A DNA stretch of 64,000 bases from contig JBAKBP010003125.1 in the NCBI GenBank assembly GCA_037953745.1, positions 82,001 through 146,000 on the forward strand, in the 5' to 3' direction. A model generated the notes under the pieces. It searched no databases, was not told the origin of the DNA, and worked only from the letters and a program-made list of their open reading frames with translations. Position 1 is the first letter of the stretch, and every line of letters starts with the position of its first letter. The translations under genes and the position numbers were made by a program. Shown in pieces: positions 20,169 to 30,903 of this stretch. Origin of the DNA: Lithodes maja. Lineage: Eukaryota; Arthropoda; Malacostraca; Decapoda; Lithodidae.

Positions 20169-21459
20169 AGGAAATAATTTTGTAGTCAGAAGGTTAAGGG
20201 GAGATTCTAAGTTTGTTCCCTACCTACAAAACGGCCAGACTAAAATTGTGAAGAAAAAAACACTGCAAGGGAAAAAGCTTTTGTATAAACTATATGACGG
20301 CTCTCCAGGACACTACTGGTGAAGAGGGAGGCTGAAGCTTACACCCCCAAGTCAGCCTGTATAAGAGATAGAGTTTCTGGCATTATACTATCTTATTACA
20401 TATGGTAATATTAAGACTCAATGAAAAAATCAGATCTCTATGTGCGCGCGCACGTGAGCGCAAAATTGCATAAAATTTCATTGCACTTTTGTAAAACCAT
20501 CTAGTCACTCAAAATTGTTCAAATTTCCCGCAATATTTGCATGGCATAGAGTACAAGCATCACCAACACCGTGCCATTTAAATATACCCCTATTGAATAA
20601 TAGAAAGTGCTGAAATAAATATATTACATTATCATCTTTGGGTTACAGCTGATTTGACACCAAAAGGGTAAAAAATCGGATATTTTCGGCAAATCGGGAT
20701 TTATTTAAACGGACAGGCCTTCCTATGTACACCTATGTACTCTATGTAGAAGGGGAATGCATTTGAGCAATATATAAAAAATATAGATAGACTCGTAAGT
20801 GCAAAAAAATGATACCAAACCACACAAATTCTTAGATTTTCAGGACTGTAAAATAATTGTGGGGCAGAGAAAACAGTTTGTCCTCCTTAGCTTCCGTTTT
20901 CTCTCATAGCGCACACATAGAAGATCGAGAGTAATGGCTAACTAAACAAAATTTTCGTCAGGGGAATGGTTTTCAGAATTTATGAAACAAATATCTACAA
21001 AAAAACATGATTTTGGGGCCCCCCCAAGGGGGCCCTAGGGATATCATATGGGTGTTTATGCCCTCATATGATAATTTCTATTGCTTACAGCAGCCCTTTA
21101 GACTACAGACACAAAAACAAAAATTGTGTGGCTGAAAGAAAAAAAAAATAGTTTTTCGGGGTCGAGGTCGAACCCCCGGCCCGGGGGGTTATGGATGCGA
21201 TATGTTTTTTTGTTCCTTCCTATGCTATTCTATGTTGAAAGAAACATTATAGAACAAAAACACAATAATTAGACATTTTGATCTCTGGGCTCAGAACAGG
21301 GTTCAGCCTCCCCTATTAAATTTAAATTAAATTAAGAGGGAATGACAAGTGTGGGGCTGCTTAGTAGGGAAGTTAAAGAGTACAAAGCTTGGCCAAACAA
21401 GCACTTCTAACTTGTTCCTATTATGCCGGGGAAGTTTGGCTGAGTGATCTCTCTCTATC
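20169..21459. other. Unassigned repeat-like DNA
   Basis: At 20192-20240 there is a partial family A start (TTAAGGGGAGA...TTTGTTCCC). Around 20437-20500 a block (GCGCGCACGTGAGCGC then CTTTTGTAAAA) resembles 43175-43260 inside the piggyBac-like element. GC-rich palindromes lie at 21017-21036 and 21172-21189. No gene. Confidence 0.35.
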
Positions 21460-21531
21460 TCACTCTCTCACTCACTCACTCACTCACACTCACTCACTCA
21501 CTCACTCACTCACTCTCACTCTTTCTGAATA
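21460..21531 (+). repeat. (CACT)n microsatellite
   Basis: Nearly perfect CACT/CACA units after a short CT-rich lead. Confidence 0.9.
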
Positions 21532-21799
21532 TAGTCTACTTTGAGCCTACCCAGCGCCAGCGAACTTGACAGAAATCGCGAACTCATAACTTGTAACTCG
21601 AAAAGAATTAAAGCAATTGAGCTGACATTTCTAGCATTTTTAAAGTGTCGGCCAGGAAATAGACATAAATTTACAGCTCGTTTGCTCTAGCCCCTTTTGA
21701 GTTATAAACAGGTTAGAGATAAAGATATTAGTCAAAGTCACTGGCATCTGGCATCGGGTATAGTTCCTGATACCAATGTCAGTAAGCTCTGATATATTA

Positions 21800-21800
<1 letters not shown>

Positions 21801-21843
<43 letters not shown>
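21801..21843 (+). repeat. Poly(A) run of 43
   Basis: Uninterrupted A tract. It could be the tail of an old retroposon to its left, but no SINE or LINE body is recognisable. Confidence 0.9.
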
Positions 21844-21845
<2 letters not shown>

Positions 21846-22074
21846 CTCCTAGAAAATGACCGGAAAAGCGTTGTGTGACATCGCCCTAAGAGGCTTACAT
21901 AAATGCTACCTGATTGTTACTTTCAAACGCTCGGTAGGCCTATTATAGGTTGGCCGGACGTTTATAGAGGCAGCAGAAAAAAGAGCAACCCTGTTCTACC
22001 ACAATGATTACTTGCTGGTTTGGGTTTTTGGGGTGCATATTTTTTTGGTTATTTGTAAAAATTGTTACCATACA

Positions 22075-22387
22075 TTTAAGTTTCCTCATTAAACATCCAT
22101 TAAGCTTAAACATACCACACCTTAAGACCTTCCTTCAAGCTATACTTGTATATTTTTCGATAAAAAATGACCGGCCACAAGTGTTCTCTTATATTACAGG
22201 CTTGATATCGCTCGCCAAGAAATATCGACACCTACATAACACGAATAAGTCTTAATATTGACAAGTATATGAGGCGAAAGCTCTTAACATCGCCAAACGA
22301 ATGAGCCGAACGTCATAAAATCCAAAAACTAATGGAGCTAAACATGAGGAAGAAGGAGGACAAGAAAAACGACCCTTCTCCCCTTAA
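22075..22387 (+). mobile_element. Family A TTAA mini-element, degraded
   Basis: Shows the core TTTTTCGATAAAAAATG, ATCGCTCGCCAAGAAAT and the right part GCTAAACATGAGGAAG, ending CTCCCCTTAA at 22387. The left terminus is degenerate. Confidence 0.65.
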
Positions 22388-22486
22388 CACTTCACCATTA
22401 CAATGTTATAAGAAAATACCACCAGATTTAATATAATGAGGTATTGAAAGAATATGTTGCGCAGGAAATTATCATGTGTGAATTTT

Positions 22487-22560
22487 GCACACACACACAC
22501 ACACAAGACATACACACACACACACACACACACAAAACACACACACATAACACACACATC
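22487..22560 (+). repeat. (CA)n microsatellite
   Basis: Interrupted CA repeats. Confidence 0.9.
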
Positions 22561-22659
22561 GATATTCCATGTGTATATGAAGACGGACTTTGCTTCAAAA
22601 AATTTCCCCTCCCAGCTCACTTGGGAAAATCAGCGGTGTGCTGAATTTTACCTAATTCA

Positions 22660-23110
22660 GAAGTAATATATGTTTAAATTTACAGCCCACTTGCTCTTAT
22701 ACTTTATCGGGTTAAAGGCGGTGTCACACGAGCGATTTTTCATGCAATTTCTACGAGCAATTGTAGTCTGGGAGCTTCAAAGTATAAGTTTCATATGTAC
22801 AATATTACGTAAGATAATCTACCTTCGATCTAGTTTCTGATTCTAATGTGAAAGGGCCTCAGAATAGTACGAGAAAAACTTGCTCATCGAAAATTGCCGG
22901 AAAATACATAGGGTTGGAGTTACAATTTCTGGCCTACCAATAATAAACAGGGTATAATCATGTAATTTAGCTGTTATCTCTATCAGTTGGAAAGCGACAA
23001 CCAAGGAAGAGGTGTCTGAATGTACAGCCCACTTGCTCTTACCCTTTTTGAGTTGCAGAGGTTAGGGGATACAATTTCTGGCCTAGATATATCGAACAGG
23101 GTATAATCTT
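22660..23110 (+). repeat. Duplicated spacer segments with an inserted TIR-like start
   Basis: The block ACAGCCCACTTGCTCTTA followed by a GAGTT-like end occurs near 22680 and 23020, and in diverged form near 21675. GGTGTCACACGAGCGATTTTT at 22721 looks like the terminal repeat of a DNA transposon, but no matching right end was found. Confidence 0.4.
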
Positions 23111-23185
23111 GGAGTCCCCCGTTCATCAAGGATCTGTTCGCCTGAGCTTCAATAATGTTCCCTCTCCAAACTACTTACCTCAATC

Positions 23186-23385
23186 CCCAGACGTCACTAC
23201 ATTCCTCACTACTTCCTTACTTCCCTCACTCCCCAGACGTCACTACTTCTCTAACTTTCATCATTACTTCCTTACTTCCCTCACATCCCAGACGTCACTA
23301 CTTCTCTAACTTTCATCATTACTTCCTTACTTCCCTCACTTCCCAGACGTCACTACTTCTCTAACTTTCATCATTTCACCATAAT
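23186..23385 (+). repeat. 55-bp tandem repeat, about 3.5 copies
   Basis: Units begin CCCAGACGTCACTACTTCTC and continue through TTCATCATTACTTCC to the next CCCAGACGTC. The middle two copies are almost identical and the outer copies are degenerate or partial. Confidence 0.88.
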
Positions 23386-23423
23386 TCTTACTCTTGTGCC
23401 TTTACCATCAAACCCCTCTTCTC

Positions 23424-23712
23424 TTAAGGGGAGGTTTTTAGTTTGTTCCCTGGACCTTAATCAAGCTTAAAATTACACCCTCAAGACCCCCTTTAAAGGT
23501 AAATTTGTACATTTTTCGGTAGAAAAGTGTCCAGGTTCCGCTTATAGTACCAGGCTTCCTATCGCTAACAGAATTGACAGAAATGGGGAGAGAGTTCTTA
23601 AAATTGCCAAACTAATTGGGCGAACGTCTTAAAATCTCAAAAGCAAATGGGGCTAACCATGAGGGAGAAAGGGGTCCAGAAAATAATCCCTCAAGTGTAA
23701 ACCTCCCCTTAA
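23424..23712 (+). mobile_element. Family A TTAA mini-element, complete reference copy
   Basis: 289 bp bounded by TTAAGGGGAGGTTT and AAACCTCCCCTTAA, which are inverted repeats that include the TTAA target duplication. The core holds TTTTTCGGTAGAAAA and a degenerate TATCGCT block. The right half has GGGGCTAACCATGAGGGAG. Non-coding and non-autonomous. The termini fit Kolobok- or piggyBac-type TTAA transposition; which of the two is open. Confidence 0.8.
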
Positions 23713-24207
23713 GCAACAGTGTTCTAACTATATTACACATGTTTCATCAACCTCCTGTAAATCAAAATGGCTAGAGCAAATCGACTGTAAGATTCCACAC
23801 CTAGTCCCTGGCTGACCCTTCCTGAATGGTAGAAATATTCGCTGGATTACTCTATCATTTATTAGCTATAGAGGTTATTAATGGTGAAGATATTTGGTCT
23901 ACTTGTAATGAATGAACTATAGGCGTAGGACTAGTGTTAACGGGTGTACAAATGCTAAGAATTGGCGCTTGTATTCTTAAGCAATTCTTCCCTTTTGCAG
24001 AGCCAAGGAAGGACGAAATAACTTGACAAATGACGTTAACTTAATAAATGGGAGTGCTAATCCATATACTCTCAATAAAAAACACTCCTTCCCACAGTAT
24101 TGGTTCGGTACCAAGCGCAGCGAAGGGAAACAGTTGTTTAAGGGGTGATTTGTTTGTATTAGTATATATTTGTTTGTTTGCTTATAACGTATAATACTTA
24201 TATATAA
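23713..24207. other. No feature recognised
   Basis: AT-rich spacer without open frames of note. Confidence 0.4.
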
Positions 24208-24392
24208 TGTTTAGTTTCCTCTCAAGACCTCCATCAAGCTACAAGCAATACCCCCAAGACCTCCTTTCGAGATCAATTTGTAAACATTTTCGGTACGGTA
24301 GAAACATGTTTCGGCCGAAGGCCGGTTCCTCCAAAATTACAGGCTCACCATCGCTCACCAGGAAAAAAAACGACACCTAAATGGCACAAAAC
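24208..24392 (+). mobile_element. Family A fragment
   Basis: Left two thirds of a copy: CTCAAGACCTCCATCAAGC, GGCCGAAGGCCGG hairpin, ATCGCTCACCAGG, CGACACCTAAATGGC. The right end is lost. Confidence 0.65.
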
Positions 24393-24736
24393 TCCTCTCT
24401 CTTCTCTCCCCCGCACCACTCCTCTCTCAAACTTAATCCTCTACTACTTTCCAATGTTCGGTTTTCTTTCTCCGTCACCTCTCCCTCAAAAACTTCTCTC
24501 CTCCTTTTCCACAAATGTCCTTTTTTTTTTTTTTATATATTCCAACTACTCCCTCTCGGGCATAGGCTGAGAGCCTGTACATTCCACCACTCAACACGGT
24601 GAAGCCCGTGAGGTCTTGTTCCAATCTGGGGAGTGAGACATGTGAAGCATCCATCATGGCTCGAAGCAGCTCCATCTCTGAAGCGGCCGGTTTCTTCGCT
24701 CAAGTGCTTCACCGTCTCACCCTCCAGACTCAGACC

Positions 24737-25634
24737 CATAGACTACATATAACCTAGACACGAAAGCGTGACGTCACACGGTTAGTTTGCCGCGCGTCCT
24801 AGGGATTTGGTGGCAGCACTATTGTATTGTACTGTAGCAAAGCACCTCTGTGGCTTGTCCTTATTATATAGATAGTCTGTGCGCCGCGCGCGCCTGCCAG
24901 CTGGCTTGCTGCAGTGTTTCCAAAGTTAAGGGAATATCCGCAAAACGAGGGAGCAATAGATTAAAGAGGGAACGTATTTAAGAGTTAATTAATGTTGGTA
25001 AAAACACTTGTAAATTATTTAGTATAAATTAGATATATATATAAGCAAGATGAAAACATTAAGTATACATATACACTATAAAACATAGGCTACTCATATA
25101 TGATGCAAGCTGTATACCTTCAAGCAACACAACAAGAATTAAATTGTCATTTTGAATATATATTAGTATGTTACATGGTATGTAGATGTTAATTTGTCAA
25201 GTAGCACTAAAACTGGACATTTATACTTATGACATCTAGGGATATTTTGTCCCACCATTGACGTTGGCAACTCACCGAATCTCACATCAACAATGGCGGG
25301 TGTTGGAGGAGTTTTGCTTGTGTACCTCCTCATAATGACGGCAATTACACGATGACTGGCGCCTTTACAGTAGCCTCTACTTATGTCTATTTAACTATGT
25401 CATGTCTGCAGAGTCTCTGGATAATGTTCAATTTCTTAATAGCGTTATTAGTACAAGGTAGGGATTATTACGAATTAATGAGGACCAAGGACAAGGATAG
25501 TCAATATAATGTCTTTGTGGGGACCCTCCCCTCCCATTGTCCTTTGCGACCGTGCTGCCATCTCTCGAACGCGCGGCTCACTATTTACAGATTTGTGGCG
25601 TCTTCTTTCGTGTCTAGGTTATATGTAGTCTATG
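24737..25634. mobile_element. 898-bp TIR element with 8-bp target duplication (hAT-like)
   Basis: Perfect 30-bp terminal inverted repeats, 24737-24766 and 25605-25634, beginning CATAGACTACATATAACC. CTCAGACC flanks both sides (24729-24736 and 25635-25642). An 8-bp duplication is typical of hAT transposons, but the outer TIR bases are not a textbook hAT end, so the superfamily is tentative. No transposase is encoded, so it is non-autonomous. Confidence 0.88.
25293..25355 (+). CDS. Hydrophobic 20-residue ORF inside the TIR element (doubtful)
   Basis: ATG in a good context (CAACAATGG), encoding MAGVGGVLLVYLLIMTAITR, which looks like a signal peptide or single membrane helix. Its TGA overlaps an ATG (25352) that opens a 107-codon frame ending at 25675, beyond the element's TIR. 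A potential splice donor AAGGTAGGG follows near 25455. It could be a captured first exon or chance. No homology can be claimed. Confidence 0.2.
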   Translation: MAGVGGVLLVYLLIMTAITR

Positions 25635-26039
25635 CTCAGACCCTCACTCTCATAACGCCACCTATTGAGCAGTGAACTCACTAGGCATTGTCCCCCTGTA
25701 ACATATTTTGAATATGGGAATATTCATACAGTGTTATTTAATCAGGGAACAATGTGGGGATTTCTTGGCATTTCGGTGGGCTTTGTGGTAATGCACTGAT
25801 ACCTAGGTACAGCACAAATGCAATCCCAATAATATCTTCCCATTGACATATCAGGATTTGAACCCGGGTCCATTGGATTACCAATCCAGTGGCATGACCA
25901 CTCCACCACACCTTGCCGTCTATCGTCAGAATTTCTTTTGTCCCACCAACTTTTTTTTTCTTGTTGCTTTTTGAATTTCCAGTCCTTAGTGTCCCTTAAA
26001 TGTTCATATTCTCATTAACCCCGGGGAATTTTCCATTGG

Positions 26040-26350
26040 AGTTTTTTTTTTCTTGACCCCTTTCTCTCTCATGTTTAGCCCTATTGCTTTTGAAATTTTT
26101 AGGCGTTAGCCCCATTGGATTGGCGATTTTAAGAACTTTCGCCCCATTTATGTCAATGTCAAGACTGTTCGTGCCATTTAGGTGTCAATCTTTTCCTGGC
26201 GAGCGATAGCGAGCCTGTCTTTTAAGAGAAACCGGCCTTCGGCCGTGACATTTTCTACCGAAAAATGTACAAATCTATCTTGAAAGGGGGTCAAAGGGAT
26301 GTAATTAAAAGCTTGGAGGCCTAGGGAGCAAACTAAAAGCCTCCCCTTAA
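26040..26350 (-). mobile_element. Family A TTAA mini-element
   Basis: Inverted copy with TCATGTTTAGCCC, TTCCTGGCGAGCGATAGCG, the GGCCTTCGGCC hairpin and end CCTCCCCTTAA (TTAA 26347-26350). That TTAA is also the start of the next element. The left end is degenerate. Confidence 0.75.
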
Positions 26351-26557
26351 GGAGTATGACGCGGTTTGACCATTTATTCTGGCTATTATTAGACAATATT
26401 ATTCAGATTAGGAAAGGCACGGTACATGGAATTCAGAGAGATAATTGAGACAGTCTTTACCCTTATAATATCCACAGATAATTCCTAAACTGTATAAAAT
26501 CGTCTGATGATAGGCAGAATAAACTGACAAAATGTGTAATGTTCTTCAAAGGGTTAA
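26347..26557 (+). mobile_element. Family C TTAA mini-element abutting family A
   Basis: About 211 bp. The left part contains GGCTATTATTAGACAATATT and CAGATTAGGAAAGGC. The right part contains the near inverse CCTAAACTGTATAAAATCG and ends GGGTTAA at 26557. Palindromic overall and non-coding. Confidence 0.65.
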
Positions 26558-26600
26558 ACCACCTCCATGAAGCACTGAATCCTCTCCAACGAACTATTAC

Positions 26601-26816
26601 TAACCCTTTCTCTACCGGTGACTTCTATTAAATTACATTCTTGCTATTATTAGACGATTTTATTCAGTTTAAAAAGGGCCTACAGTAATTAACAGGCTTC
26701 GTACTATCTCACTTAACCCTTTTTACTACCACATGTCCTTCTTAAACTTCAGAAGATCGTCTAAATATAGCTAGAATAAACAAATATAAAGACGTCGTCG
26801 GTACAGAAGAGGTTAA
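26601..26816 (+). mobile_element. Family C TTAA mini-element
   Basis: Runs from CTAACCCTTTCTCTACCGG to GGTACAGAAGAGGTTAA, with GCTATTATTAGACGATTTTA and the inverse AGATCGTCTAAATATAGC inside. Confidence 0.7.
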
Positions 26817-27167
26817 TATCAAAGGATCATACTCTTTGAATGATAAGCCAATAATGTTATCGCCAAAAAAGTTATGACATTAAAATCTAACCATTTGAAA
26901 GTTACTGCTGCAAAGATTGAAATTGATGTTAGTATGTCTATATATGTAACAATGAATTCGATGTTTTTGGTGTATTTATCGATGATCTAATTACAGCTAA
27001 AGTAATTAACGCTAATGAATTACTAAATCATTGTAAAAGCTGAAAAATATAGAAAACGTGATAATTTACCGTCAGCTGGAAACAAAATACCATACTGTGG
27101 CTAGCTATCCACGATGACATTCGTTCTTTTCATCGTAAACTCAAATGATACGGTAAGCCTAGATTAA
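26817..27167. other. AT-rich spacer, nothing recognised
   Basis: No open frame or repeat matched. Confidence 0.4.
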
Positions 27168-27351
27168 TTAAGGGGAGCTATGTCGTTTTTCTAGACCAAT
27201 TTCTTCATGTTTAGCCCCATTACTTTTCAGATTTTAAGACGTTCGCCCCAATCGATTGTCGATATTTAAGACCATTTGTCCCATTTCTTTATCAATATCA
27301 ATACCTTTCGTGCCATATAGGATAGTTGTCGATTTATTCCTGGCGAGAAAA
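27168..27351 (-). mobile_element. Family A fragment
   Basis: TTAAGGGGAGCTA start, CATGTTTAGCCCCATTAC, then GATTTATTCCTGGCGAG, where the match stops. About half a copy. Confidence 0.65.
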
Positions 27352-27925
27352 AAAAACAAAAACAGCTATAGGTCCCTTAAGATCAAAGCTACCGACAAAA
27401 AGTAGATTCAGTCATCCTTATAGCCTACTTCCGATCTAGTTAACTTAAATTTTTCGGCACAATAATCTCGTTTTGCTCTCTGACATAGTATACACACGTC
27501 AACACATACTGTATATAAACAGAAAATAATTTACCAATTGGAAAGACGAAACATGCAAACAAGTCAATACAACTTATATAAACAAAAATGATAGACTTAA
27601 TTATAGGCAAAACATGCAAAAAGTTAATTCAATATATACCGGTATATAAAATGATATACTTAATTAGAAATAGACAAAACAAAAATACGAAAGTCAACAC
27701 AACAAACCGTACCGGTATATAAACTAGAACATATTAATCTACTTAGGCTAATTAAAAATATAAAAATATAAAAATAAATAAATAAAACAAAATTGCCTCG
27801 TGATGCATACAGAACATAATTATATAGAATACCGTACTTGAATTTACAGTTCAACCTCTACATTTTATGGAATATATTAATTAAGAAGCATTAAAGGTGA
27901 ATTCCAGGGATTAAACCTATTCAAA
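27352..27925. other. AT-rich spacer, nothing recognised
   Basis: Contains three similar TACCGGTATATAAA blocks near 27640-27720, perhaps a local duplication. No gene. Confidence 0.4.
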
Positions 27926-28144
27926 CTACAAAGTAGTAAAAAGGAAATCAAACAACAACAGGTCTAGTGACCCTTCTAGGCTGCTTGTCCTCCAAAACAC
28001 TGAGGATCAAGTGTCCAAACAGTGGTTTAGAGTGGGTAAGGGAACATTGGAAAAGGAATTACTGCCCTGGAACTAATGTCTGGCAGGATTAGGAAGTTAT
28101 TAGGGGACAGATGGGTTAGTAACGGAGGAGGGAATAAAATAAAG

Positions 28145-30900
28145 TTATTCATTTACAAACGCAGTCAGTTGCGGGTTGGATGCAAGATATTTGTCTAGGC
28201 GAAGTTTAAATGAATCAACGGTGCTGCAATCTATAGCGTCCTGGGGAAGCCCATTCCACAAGTTGACAACTCGATTGAAGAAGAAATTCTTAGATTCGTG
28301 TGAGTTAAAAGATTTACCAATAATTTTGCAACCGTTTCCCCGCATGTAATTAGATTGGTCGATAGTGAAGTACTTACTACAGTTCATATTGTCGATGCCT
28401 TTGATGATTTTTAACACTTGAATCAAGTCGACTCTTAATCTGCGCTGGGTTAAAGGAAATAAATTTAATTCTCTAAGACGTTCCTCGTATGGTTTGTTCT
28501 TTAGGCTAGGTATCATTTTGGTAACTACTTTGAACTCGTTCTAGCTTGTCAATATCTTTTTGGTAATACGGGCACCAGGATTGAACGCAGTATTCCAGAA
28601 GAGGGTGGACTAAGGAATTGTAAAGGGTTAGGATAACTTCATTGGATTTATGCTCAAATGACCTGCCTATAAAGCCAATCATTTTGTTTGCTTTCTTAAC
28701 AACTTCTGAACAGTGTTGACTCGGTTTTAGGTTACTCGATATTGTTACTCCCAGATCGGTTTCTCTGTTTACATTCTTAAGCTGAGTGCCATTCATCGAA
28801 TAGTTTGCTTTCTCATTTTGGTATCCGATATGTAGCACTTAACATTTATCCGCATTGAAACTCATTTGCCAAATTTGGGCCCAATATGACAACTTATCTA
28901 GATTGTGTTGCATATCGTCAACTTGTTCTTTTGAGAGTACGCTATTTTCAATTTTTGTATTGTCAGCAAATGTTGAGATTGTACAGGTGAGACCCTCATA
29001 TATGTCGTTGATGTAAATTAGAAAGAGAATTGGTCCTAGTACCGATCCCTGGGGTACCCCGCTACTTACATTTGTCACTTTAGATGCCTTACCATTTATG
29101 ACTACTCTTTGCTTTCTGTCGCTGAGCCAATTTTCTATCCATTTCAACACACCGTCTTGTATTCCATGCGCTTTTAGTTTTAGCAGTAAACGTTTGTGGG
29201 GAACTTTGTCAAAGGCCTTTTGAAAATGGAGGTATATTATATCTACAGCTTTACTCTCATCATAAAGGTTAAGGATATCGTGGAAGAAGTCTAAAGCCCG
29301 GTTCACACTAGCCATTTTTCCTACCGTTTTACTGTACATATAAACAATTGTGACGTCAGAGTGACATCACTTACAGACATGCGGCGTGTAGTATTGTGAA
29401 CCGGGAAGCCGTTTACCAAAATGCGTACCACTCAAAAAGATGATTTTGATTCATCTTTTTGGTGTACGCACGAGAAGAACGTACGTATATTGAACATTGA
29501 AGTGAAATGTGTGTAATATTTTTCTGCCAATTTCCATTATATTATAGTTAATATCGCATGACAATTATGCTATATGTATAATTTTAATGGCAAGGCAAAT
29601 ATTAAGGCAGTTTAATATGGTAACCTATTGATCGTGTACCTGGCAGCCGACGCGGCACCACCAAAGTTAACACGTTGTACTGCTTCGCGCGCCTCCAGAT
29701 AGAGACAATGCACACCTAGAATCATAGATTATAACTACAGAACAACATGTTTCTCCAATAAAATATTGATTCCCTTCTACAGTACATATAATTAGTCTAT
29801 GTCCAGGTACCGTTGCCCACATAAGTTGTTTCTAATCGTGATCTGATGTATGAATGTAAATTATATAGTAGGCCTATAGGCCTATATAGTAGGCCTAGTA
29901 GGCCTATATGAATGAATTGCGAGTGCGGTTTCTTTTAATTATCAGTTTACTAATCATATGAATTAAGCACTATACACTCGTAATTCAATGATGCGCAATA
30001 TATTTCCATTAGCATGGTCACAGAGGAATTAACAGAACTTATATAAATATGTGGGCAACTGCAGGCTACGTGATGGCTTGGTTTTGATGTATGTTCCTAG
30101 TTAATATGCATTGAATTACGGTGGAGGTTCATCTTCATTCCAAATAAAGAAATAAACACCAATAAAGATCGTTTCTCAGTGTATGTTGACGATCGTCTAG
30201 TAGGTGTTTACCGTACGCCAGGGAAGTACGTTCTGCACCCCAGATTCTGGCCCACGCTCTAGAATGTGGTACGCATTTCATTTCAACTTCACTTCTCCAC
30301 GTCCGTTTTTCATATGTGACATCACAGGCCCAAAAACGGATCCCCAACAGACGGCTAGTGTGAACTGGGCTTAAGAGGTTTGTTAAACAGGAACGATTTT
30401 TACGAAAGCCGTGTTGAGTATCTTTAAGTATGTTATTTTCTTCTAAGTGATTTACGAGTCTGTCTCTTATGAGTGTTTCTAGCATTTTACATACAACTGA
30501 GGTTAAGCTAATTGGACGATAGTTACTGGGTAGGGATTTGCTGCCTTTTTTTAATATCTGTGTTACGTTGGCTAGCTTCCACTGATCAGGCATAGTTCCA
30601 GACTGCAAGGATTTATTGAATAGCAATGTCAGTGGTTTGGAGAGCTCATCTTTAGCTTCCTTTAGAACTCTAGGTGAGATTGTATCAGGTTCAGGCATTT
30701 TATTTACCTTGAGTTTATCTAATCATTTCAATACTTCTCTCTCTGTAATGGTGATATTGCTTAAAACATCAGAATTGTCAATTTGAATCGGCGATGGTGT
30801 AGGGATATCACTGAGGTCTTCTGTTGTAAAAACTGATGCAAAGAAGGTATTGAGGGCATTACTCATTTGTGAATTTGGTGTATACTCCATTTTCATCGAC
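28145..30900 (-). pseudogene. CR1-like ORF2 protein, broken
   Basis: Reverse transcriptase of the LINE, in pieces. Motif A reads YLHFQKAFDKVPHKR (Asp replaced by His compared with YLDF in the 41-kb copy). Motif B is SSGVPQGSVLGPI. The YADD-equivalent reads FADNTKI instead of FADD. Frameshifts occur near 28510 and a stop near 28838. Loss of the catalytic Asp residues in addition to the insertions means this copy is dead. Confidence 0.85.
29295..30372. mobile_element. Harbinger-like TIR element, 1078 bp, TAA target duplication
   Basis: Ends AGCCCGGTTCACACTAGCC and GGCTAGTGTGAACTGGGCT (18 of 19 inverted), flanked by TAA at 29292-29294 and 30373-30375. A 3-bp TWA duplication is characteristic of PIF/Harbinger. 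No transposase frame. It includes palindromic TAGGCCTATA units at 29868-29911. Confidence 0.85.
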
Positions 30901-30903
30901 TAA

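Larger units (their letters stand above)
24521..25911 (-). mobile_element. tRNA-derived SINE interrupted by a TIR element
   Basis: Inverted relative of 17690-18174. Poly(T) lies at 24521-24534, the body follows up to 24736 and resumes after 25642. The tRNA-like head with B box complement GGATTTGAACCCGGGTCC is at 25853-25870. Removing 24737-25642, that is the element plus one copy of the 8-bp duplication, restores a continuous SINE. Confidence 0.8.

Noticed and set aside
22721..22900. Complete DNA transposon starting GGTGTCACACGAGCGATTTTT
   Set aside because: The left end looks like a TIR, but I could not find its inverted partner downstream.
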